Below, piece by piece: positions 58,143-64,000 of a DNA stretch of 64,000 bases. Each line of letters opens with the position of its first letter. Position 1 is the first letter of the stretch. The stretch is taken from assembly GCF_020034655.1 (NCBI RefSeq), contig NZ_JAIQDJ010000001.1:930001-994000 (forward strand), given 5' to 3'. Source of the DNA: Thermomonas beijingensis (GTDB lineage: Bacteria; Pseudomonadota; Gammaproteobacteria; Xanthomonadales; Xanthomonadaceae). The position numbers and the translations under genes were made by a program. The notes beneath the pieces were generated by a model, which saw nothing but the letters and a program-made list of their open reading frames with translations, did no database searches and was not told the DNA's origin.

Positions 58143-58192
58143 GTTTAGCGCCCCGGACAGCCTGGTCTGGGCCGGGGTATTGCTTCAGGCAG

Positions 58193-58669
58193 TCAAGCTG
58201 CCCCTTGCTCGTTGCTGTCGTCGTTGGCCGCCTTGGCCGGACGCTTCTTGAAACGTACTCCCAACGCCTGCCGCAGCGCGGTCAGGCCCTGGCGGTCACC
58301 GAACTCGCCCATGGCGTTGTAGCCTTGGCGTGCGGTGCTGGCCACGTCGGCCCCCAGCGCCACCTCGGTGTCCCGCATCCGTTCCGCAAGCCGCAGGATC
58401 TGCCTGGTGCGCGGACGCAGCTCGTCGATGGTGCGCAGGGCGGCCAGCGCCCCGTTCAGGTCCATCGCCGGCGAGGCCAACTGCCGGTTCTTGTCAAGTA
58501 CGGTCAGGGCTTCGCGACAGAACTTCTCTGTCTTGTTGCCCATCTTGTACAAGCGGCGGCGTTGCTTGCTATCCAGTGCAATCAGCTTGACGAAACGCTG
58601 CTCGAGCTGGGCGAGGGCCGCGTCAATTGCGGCCAGGTCTTCTTCGGTAAAGCGGGTTGAAATGCTCAT
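58193..58669 (-). CDS. Orphan 158-residue helical protein
   Basis: Encodes a mostly alpha-helical, charged protein (MSISTRFTEEDLAAIDAALA at the start; a basic tail RFKKRPAKAANDDSNE). No signal peptide, membrane helix or known catalytic motif is visible and no family is recognised. It is bounded by its own terminator and promoter region and enclosed between two REP arrays of opposite orientation. Its GC content and codon use look chromosomal, and the opposite-strand frame of similar length is a shadow. Confidence 0.75.
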   Translation of the reverse strand: MSISTRFTEEDLAAIDAALAQLEQRFVKLIALDSKQRRRLYKMGNKTEKFCREALTVLDKNRQLASPAMDLNGALAALRTIDELRPRTRQILRLAERMRDTEVALGADVASTARQGYNAMGEFGDRQGLTALRQALGVRFKKRPAKAANDDSNEQGAA

Positions 58670-59030
58670 GGGTTCTCCATATTGAGCGGTGATGTCCTGA
58701 CAGGAATTGTTAGGACATGCCCAGCGCCGACATGTCTGAAGTGTTAAGCGTTGGACAAGGTCAGTTTGACGGGCATCAATTCAACTGTGAACACCGTTGC
58801 AAATTCGTAAATACTTGGTATCTTGTTCGGCCAGTCTATTACTTCTGGCATAGGTCGACTAAGTCTTGACATGTTATGTTTAGAAGTAATGTTAACGGCG
58901 TGCTTGCCATGGTTTAGGCAGGTAGCATGAGGCGTAGGACTTCGCGCAGTTTGTGCGTTGCATCATCCGGTGGGTGTGTCCCGGACGTTAAAAATGCGCG
59001 AAACGGGTCACAATAAAGACTCAAGGGCTG
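58670..59030. other. AT-rich intergenic region upstream of the orphan gene
   Basis: About 360 bases with no gene. It holds an imperfect dyad TGTCCT(g)ACA-ggaat-TGT(t)AGGACA at 58693-58717, 24 bases before the orphan gene start, the palindrome GACATGTC (58729-58736), and on the plus strand a TTGACA at 58866. These suggest a regulated promoter for the orphan gene. Confidence 0.5.
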
Positions 59031-59462
59031 CAGCTTTGGATGTTGCAGGAGCGCGCCCTGCGCGCGACAGGCCCCCATGTCGCGGTATCCCTTGTGGGAG
59101 CGCGCCCTGCGCGCGACAGGGCACCCCAAGTCGCGGCCAGGGGCCGCTCCCACAAAAGCAAAGCTCCCACAAGGGCTTTGGCTTTGGATGTTGCAGGAGC
59201 GCGCCCTGCGCGCGACAGGGCATCCCAAGTCGCGGTATCCCTTGTGGGAGCGCGCCCTGCGCGCGACAGGCACCCCAAGTCGCGGCCAGGGGCCGCTCCC
59301 ACAAAAGCAAAGCTCCCACAAGGGCTTTGGCTTTGGATGTTGCAGGAGCGCGCCCTGCGCGCGACAGGCATCCCATGTCGCGGCCAGGGGCCGCTCCCAC
59401 AAAAGCAAAGCTCCCACAAGGGCTTTGGCTTTGGATGTTGTGGGAGCGCGCCCTGCGCGCGA
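59027..59462 (-). repeat. REP/BIME array, orientation 2 (mirror of the first)
   Basis: The same repeat family as at 57.7-58.1 kb, but reversed: B' hairpins (GGAGCGCGCCCTGCGCGCGAC in part, near 59047, 59095, 59194, 59248, 59344 and 59440) alternate with A' hairpins (GTCGCGGCCAGGGGCCGCTC in part, near 59130, 59279 and 59377). The joining sequence AAGGGCTTTGGCTTTGGATG recurs. The array ends 22 bases before the second epimerase gene. Confidence 0.92.
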
Positions 59463-59484
59463 TGCTTGTAAGTAGAATGCGCGG

Positions 59485-60507
59485 ATGAATACGAGCAAGA
59501 AGGTTCTGGTCACCGGCACCGCCGGTTTCATCGGTTCGCATGTGGCGCAGGTGTTGCTGGCGCGCGGTGATGAAGTCATCGGCTTTGACAGTCTCAATGA
59601 CTATTACGATGTCAGCCTGAAGCAGGCGCGCTTGGCGCGCTTCATGCAGCACCCTAACTACACCCATGTGCAGGCCGATCTGGCTGACCGTGCAGCAGTG
59701 GAGGCGGTGTTCGCCACCCACAAGCCGCAGCGGGTGGTGAATCTTGCGGCGCAGGCGGGGGTGCGTTACGCGGCGGAGAACCCGCATGTGTACGTGGCCA
59801 GCAACGTCACCGGCTTCCTGCACATCCTCGAGGGCTGCCGCTACCACGGCGTGGAGCATCTGGTGTATGCCTCCACCAGTTCGGTGTACGGGGCGAACCG
59901 GGCGATGCCGTTCTCCGAGCACTCGCCGGCCGAACATCCGCTGACCCTGTACGCGGCCACCAAGAAGGCCAACGAGCAGATGGCGCACAGCTACGCGCAC
60001 CTGTACGGCATCCCGTGCACGGGGCTGCGCTTCTTCACCGTGTATGGCCCGTGGGGGCGCCCGGACATGGCGCTGTTCCTGTTCACCAAGGCCATCCTGG
60101 ACGGCCAGCCGATCCGGGTGTTCAACCACGGCCACCACAAGCGCAGCTTCACCTATGTCGATGACATCGTGGAGGGCATCGTGCGTGCGCTGGACCGGGT
60201 GCCGGGCAAGGATCCGGACTGGTCGGGCGAACGCCCGGACCCGGCCACCAGCGGGGTGGCACCGTACCGCCTCTACAACATCGGCAATGAACAGCCGGTG
60301 GAGCTGCTGCGCTACATCGAGGTGCTGGAGGAGTGCCTGGGCCGCAAGGCTGTGATGGAAATGCTCCCGCTGCAGCCTGGCGACGTGCCGGATACCGAGG
60401 CCGATGTCTCCGACCTGATCGCCAATGTGGGGTATCGCCCGGTGGTGCCGGTGGAGCAGGGCGTGGCCAATTTCGTGGCCTGGTATCGGGATTATCATCA
60501 AGTTTGA
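59485..60507 (+). CDS. CapI-like UDP-hexuronate 4-epimerase, complete copy
   Basis: A 340-residue extended SDR epimerase closely related to the gene at 39766 but with the full [19 protein letters not shown] segment near residue 88. The NAD loop is [20 protein letters not shown] and the Tyr/Lys pair is in [20 protein letters not shown]. It belongs to the UDP-glucuronate 4-epimerase group. It is preceded by the second REP array and followed, with a TGATG overlap, by the nucleotidyltransferase frame. It could replace the function of the damaged copy in the EPS operon. Confidence 0.92.
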   Translation: MNTSKKVLVTGTAGFIGSHVAQVLLARGDEVIGFDSLNDYYDVSLKQARLARFMQHPNYTHVQADLADRAAVEAVFATHKPQRVVNLAAQAGVRYAAENPHVYVASNVTGFLHILEGCRYHGVEHLVYASTSSVYGANRAMPFSEHSPAEHPLTLYAATKKANEQMAHSYAHLYGIPCTGLRFFTVYGPWGRPDMALFLFTKAILDGQPIRVFNHGHHKRSFTYVDDIVEGIVRALDRVPGKDPDWSGERPDPATSGVAPYRLYNIGNEQPVELLRYIEVLEECLGRKAVMEMLPLQPGDVPDTEADVSDLIANVGYRPVVPVEQGVANFVAWYRDYHQV

Positions 60508-60548
60508 TGGCGCATGAATTCGCCGGTATTTCCAGCAAAGGAATGACC

Positions 60549-61652
60549 ATGGACGATGCCTGCATGCTTGATTGGCTGACGGCGGCGCTTCGCGGTGATG
60601 TCCGATTGTCGGCACTTGCGGCGATTGCGCCGGATCAACTGATTGTGTTCGCCAAGGATCAAGGAGTGTTGCCGCTGCTGGAATCACAGTTACGCGCAAC
60701 CGGGCACTTTGCCAGCATCCCCCTATCGTTGCAGCAGGCATTGATTCCACATGTGCGCGAGGCCGTGGTGCAGGACTTGTTCCGCACCGGTGAGATGCGC
60801 AAGCTGGCCTCTGCATTGCAGGCTGCGGGTATTCGTGCATTGTTGCTGAAGGGCAATGCCGTAGCGCAATGGTTGTATCCGGAGTCCCATCTGCGGCCCA
60901 GTTCGGATATTGACTTGCTGTTATCCAGTCGCGCCGATGCGGAACGTGCTGCGTGTGCAGCGCAGCCACTGGGCTATGCGCTTGGCTTTCATCCCAACAG
61001 CAGCAACTTCGAAATGGCCGCGCAACGCGTGGTTGATGGCGTGAGCCGTAGCGAGCTGGATTTGCATTGCCGGCTGTTGAACTCGGCTGCGTATGCGGAC
61101 ATTTTTTCGTTTGCTGAGTTATGGCAGGAATCCATCGCATTGCCGGCACTGGGCGAGGGGTTGCGTGGTTTGTCGCTGCGCCACGCGCTGGCGCATGCTT
61201 GCCTGAATCGCGCGTTGGACATGCAAATCGGGGTGCCCGACCAGTTGAAGTTGCTGTACGACATTCATCTGATGGTGGAGCGCATGCATGAGGCCGATTG
61301 GGCCGAAGTTCTGGCAATGGCCCAACACAAAGCCATCAATGGAGTCTGCTTGCGATCCATCGTCGATGCGCGCACGCGTTTCCATTCCGACGTGCCTGCC
61401 CATGTGATGGAGGCACTGCAGCGCAATGCCGATGCAGAGTCTATCGATTGGCACCGGCTTGACGACTGGCGTTACATGCAGTGGCGGAACCTGAAGGCGC
61501 TGCCGACCACTGGCGCACGGTTGCGTTGGCTGTGGCAGCGGCTTGCGCCCAGCAGCAGTCATCTGCGGTATATGTACGGCGAAGGCAGCTGGCTGGGGCT
61601 GATGGGGCTTAGGCTGTGGCGTGGGGTGGGGCGGTTGCATGCCAAGCGATAG
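60549..61652 (+). CDS. Nucleotidyltransferase-fold protein (PF14907-like)
   Basis: ATG 60549 with AAGGA six bases upstream gives 367 residues; ATG 60507 and 60543 are alternatives. A nucleotidyltransferase core is visible in LLLKGNAVAQWLYPESHLRP near residue 99 followed by SSDIDLLLSS, the G..(R).SDxDLL arrangement. The rest is helical with many His and Trp. Members of this uncharacterised family occur in polysaccharide and peptide-maturation loci; the substrate is unknown. Confidence 0.8.
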   Translation: MDDACMLDWLTAALRGDVRLSALAAIAPDQLIVFAKDQGVLPLLESQLRATGHFASIPLSLQQALIPHVREAVVQDLFRTGEMRKLASALQAAGIRALLLKGNAVAQWLYPESHLRPSSDIDLLLSSRADAERAACAAQPLGYALGFHPNSSNFEMAAQRVVDGVSRSELDLHCRLLNSAAYADIFSFAELWQESIALPALGEGLRGLSLRHALAHACLNRALDMQIGVPDQLKLLYDIHLMVERMHEADWAEVLAMAQHKAINGVCLRSIVDARTRFHSDVPAHVMEALQRNADAESIDWHRLDDWRYMQWRNLKALPTTGARLRWLWQRLAPSSSHLRYMYGEGSWLGLMGLRLWRGVGRLHAKR

Positions 61653-61886
61653 GTTGATCGCATGCCGTTCAGGCCAAAACAGGCCGCACTAGCCACGTCC
61701 CGCTAGCCAGCCTCGCCATCGGGAGGTTGCAACAGTCCGTGCTCGGAGTGACTTGCAGGGTGTGTTAGCGTGGGGTCGAGTTGATCGGACATGGGGTGCG
61801 GGCGTGGCCCTGCAGGCAATGGGAACAACGGGCGCGGTCGGGTGGTGCGGGTGGGCAGGCCAAGCCGCAGGCAGGGGCACATTGGC

Positions 61887-63536
61887 GTGAATCGTGTGGG
61901 GCCACAGGGTTGGCGTTTGCTGCTGCGCCTGATCACGCCTTGGCGCGGGTCATTGGCGCTCACGTTGCTGCTGCTGCTGATCCAGGGCACGGTCACCCTG
62001 CTGCAGCCGTGGCTGGGTGGGGTGCTGACCGACCGGTTGCTGCTCAATCAGCACCTGGGGCTGTTGCTGGGGCTGTTGTTCGCCCTGATCTGCGCACAGC
62101 AGGGTTTGAGTTATGTGACCGCGCTGCAGTTGCAGAAGGTGTCGGGACGGCTGCAGGCTGATGCCGGTGCCGAGCTGTATGCGCATCTGCAGGCGTTGCC
62201 GTTGGAATGGCACAACGCGCGTCAGCGCGGTGACGTGTTGGCACTGTTGTACGTGGATATCCATCGAATCGGGCGTTACGTGACCGGCACGCTGCTGCCG
62301 CTGCTGCCGCTGCTGTTTACGCTGGTGGGTGCGCTGGCGATGATGCTGTACTTGGCACCGCTGATTGCGGTGATGGTGGCGGTGTTGATGCCGCTGATGT
62401 TCCTTGCGTTGAAGTTGGTCGGCCGCAAGTTGCGGCCGTTATCGCATGCCTCGGCGCAGGCCTGGGCCGAACAATCGGCGCTGGCCGAACAGAATCTGGA
62501 ATCGCTGGCGCTGATCAAGGCGTTCGGCACGGAGGCTGCGGAACGCACGAATTTCCGCCAGCGCGTGGATGCGGTGTATGCCGCGGATCTGCGGCTGGAG
62601 AAATTGCAAGGTGCGATCAATCCGGTGGTGTATATGATCGGTGCCGGTGCGATTTTGTTGCTACTGGGGCTGGGTGGGCATTGGGTCATTCGCAGCGAAA
62701 TGCGGATGGGCGAGTTGGTCAGCGTGTTCTTGTACGGCTTGGTGCTGGTGGGGCCGGTAGGCAGTCTGGCTTCGGTGTATGGCAGCACGATGGCGGCAAT
62801 GGGTTCGCTGCAGCGCTTATCCGATGCACTGGATGCGCGTCCGGAAGTGGACATCGGCAGGCAGCAAGTGGTGCCGGTTGCCGGCGACATCGTGTATTCG
62901 CAGGTCGACTTCACCTATCCCGGGCGCGAACCGCTGTTCCGCAGCCTGGAGCTGACTATTCGCGCTGGCCAGACGGTGGCGCTGACCGGCGTCAACGGCG
63001 CCGGCAAAAGCACCCTCGTGCATCTGCTGCTGCGGTTGGTCGAGCCGCAGGCCGGCAGCGTCACCATTGGCGGGATTGATCTGCGCGAGTTCCAGCTGCA
63101 GGCCCTGCGCGCGCAGATTGGCCTGGTGGCACAACAAGTGCTGCTGTTCAATGCCAGCGTGCGCGACAACATCGCCTATGGCCGCGTGGATGCCGCGCAG
63201 GAGGCAATCGAGCGTGCGGCGCGTGCGGCGCGGGCGCATGATTTTATCTGTAGCTTGCCGGATGGCTACGACACTTTGGTGGGTGACAATGGGGTGCGCT
63301 TATCGGGGGGGCAAAAGCAGCGACTGGCACTGGCGCGTGCGTTGGTGAAAGACCCGCCCATCCTGATTTTGGATGAAGCCACTGCGATGTTCGACCCGGA
63401 AGGCGAGTTGGAATTCATCGAGGAATGTCGTGATGTGCTGGCCAGCCGCACGGTGATTTTGATCACCCATCGCCCTGCTAGTTTGGCCTTGGCCGATCGC
63501 ATTGTGCGCTTGGATAGCGGGCAGGTTCAGGGGTAA
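61887..63536 (+). CDS. ABC exporter (fused permease and ATPase, MsbA-like)
   Basis: GTG 61887 is preferred (549 residues); an in-frame ATG at 61791 would add 32 glycine/arginine-rich residues. Six membrane helices occupy residues 1-290. The ATPase domain has Walker A TGVNGAGKST near 370, Q-loop VAQQVLLFN, signature LSGGQKQRLALARALV and Walker B ILILDEAT, then H-loop ITHRPAS. The substrate (lipid, glycolipid or peptide) is not readable. It stands 234 bases after the nucleotidyltransferase gene, but may belong with it. Confidence 0.92.
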   Translation: MNRVGPQGWRLLLRLITPWRGSLALTLLLLLIQGTVTLLQPWLGGVLTDRLLLNQHLGLLLGLLFALICAQQGLSYVTALQLQKVSGRLQADAGAELYAHLQALPLEWHNARQRGDVLALLYVDIHRIGRYVTGTLLPLLPLLFTLVGALAMMLYLAPLIAVMVAVLMPLMFLALKLVGRKLRPLSHASAQAWAEQSALAEQNLESLALIKAFGTEAAERTNFRQRVDAVYAADLRLEKLQGAINPVVYMIGAGAILLLLGLGGHWVIRSEMRMGELVSVFLYGLVLVGPVGSLASVYGSTMAAMGSLQRLSDALDARPEVDIGRQQVVPVAGDIVYSQVDFTYPGREPLFRSLELTIRAGQTVALTGVNGAGKSTLVHLLLRLVEPQAGSVTIGGIDLREFQLQALRAQIGLVAQQVLLFNASVRDNIAYGRVDAAQEAIERAARAARAHDFICSLPDGYDTLVGDNGVRLSGGQKQRLALARALVKDPPILILDEATAMFDPEGELEFIEECRDVLASRTVILITHRPASLALADRIVRLDSGQVQG

Positions 63537-63572
63537 AAACAGGAGCCAAGTGCGCAGGTTGCGTGCCTAGGT

Positions 63573-64000
63573 TCAACGCGACAACAAGGTTTGCTGGATG
63601 GCAATATCCAGTGCGCGTGTTGCGTCCGTATCCAGTGGCGCAGCGCGCAGCGCTTGCACGGCCTGCGCCAGCTGCGCCGCGCCCACAAAGCCGCAGCTGG
63701 CGCTGAGTTTGTGCAGCTCGGCACGCACGGTGGTGGCATCGCCATGCTTGGCGGCATCCAGGATGCGCGCTTGTTGAGCGGGCAATTCCTGCAGGAACAA
63801 TGCCCGCAACGCAGTCACATGCTCTGGGTTGCCGCCCAGTGCAGCCAGTGCGGTGGCATCGTCCCAGAGTACGGGCCGCTGCAGGCCAGCCGGCAAGTGC
63901 CGTTGCAAGGCGGCGTGCAAACTCGCCAGCGGTATCGGTTTGCACAATACTTCGACAAAGCCGCAAGCCTGCAACGCGGCGCAGCTGGCGGCAGTGGCCG
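63573..64000 (-). CDS. Receiver-Hpt signalling protein, C-terminal part (partial)
   Basis: The frame runs off the window at 64000. The first visible residues (ATAASCAALQACGFVEVLCK followed by PIPLASLHAAL) are the end of a receiver domain with its KP motif. The last 90 residues form a histidine phosphotransfer domain, with the phospho-accepting His in AELHKLSASCGFVGAAQLAQ. It is probably the C-terminus of a hybrid sensor kinase or REC-Hpt protein. Confidence 0.85.
   Translation of the reverse strand, partial: ATAASCAALQACGFVEVLCKPIPLASLHAALQRHLPAGLQRPVLWDDATALAALGGNPEHVTALRALFLQELPAQQARILDAAKHGDATTVRAELHKLSASCGFVGAAQLAQAVQALRAAPLDTDATRALDIAIQQTLLSR

Noticed and set aside
57661-59462. CRISPR array
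   Set aside because: The repeated units are palindromic pairs about 90-120 bases apart, and the sequences between them are themselves repeated, so there are no unique spacers; no cas genes are present.
59008-61317. Long minus-strand open frame across the REP array, epimerase and nucleotidyltransferase
   Set aside because: It combines translated repeats with antisense of two well-supported genes; no domain or ribosome-binding site.

Overview
The window comes from a high-GC gammaproteobacterium and most resembles the Xanthomonadaceae/Lysobacteraceae (Lysobacter, Thermomonas, Xanthomonas relatives). The reasons are unfused nuoC and nuoD inside a complete 14-gene nuo operon, a MarR-type EPS regulator next to an RfaH paralogue and TviB, a large TonB-dependent receptor, and REP-type palindromes of the GTGGGAGCGGCC kind. 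This placement is inferred from gene content and style; no species is claimed.

Layout. (i) 1-19.7 kb is mixed housekeeping: ppnN, an RnfB-like ferredoxin, metG, a DUF2147 protein, a TPR-sulfotransferase convergent with a TonB-dependent receptor, mrp, a secreted small protein, an O-antigen ligase/polymerase-like membrane protein, dcd, two HI0933-type flavoproteins around trhO, a glutamine amidotransferase and a DEAD-box helicase. (ii) 19.97-34.8 kb is nuoA-nuoN, respiratory complex I, almost entirely with overlapping or touching start and stop codons. (iii) 34.87-56.8 kb is an exopolysaccharide/O-antigen type locus. It starts with a MarR-family EPS regulator and an RfaH/NusG-like antiterminator, followed by a textbook ops element (GGCGGTAGCGTG, 35853-35864) just before tviB. 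Next come an AbiE-type toxin-antitoxin pair, galE, a hexuronate epimerase, an acyltransferase, a flippase, a polymerase, glycosyltransferases, the UDP-L-FucNAc genes (wbjB, wbjC, wecB), a bacillosamine-type amino-sugar set and the initiating sugar transferase. (iv) 56.8-59.5 kb is a decayed glycosyltransferase, long intergenic DNA and two oppositely oriented REP/BIME arrays flanking one orphan gene. (v) 59.5-64 kb holds a second, complete copy of the hexuronate epimerase, a PF14907-like nucleotidyltransferase, an ABC exporter and the end of a REC-Hpt signalling protein.

How the genes work together. The EPS locus encodes precursors (UDP-HexNAc uronate, UDP-Gal, UDP-L-FucNAc and a probable UDP-diamino-trideoxyhexose), initiation on undecaprenyl phosphate, assembly, O-acylation, flipping and polymerisation: a Wzx/Wzy pathway. 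No Wza/Wzb/Wzc export or chain-length genes are in the window. The RfaH gene and the ops site immediately before the long operon suggest processive antitermination of about 21 kb. The most unusual points are the RfaH/ops arrangement, the toxin-antitoxin pair with its own perfect operator inside the operon, the internally deleted epimerase copy with a 10-G tract and a complete duplicate 20 kb away, and the mirror-image REP arrays.
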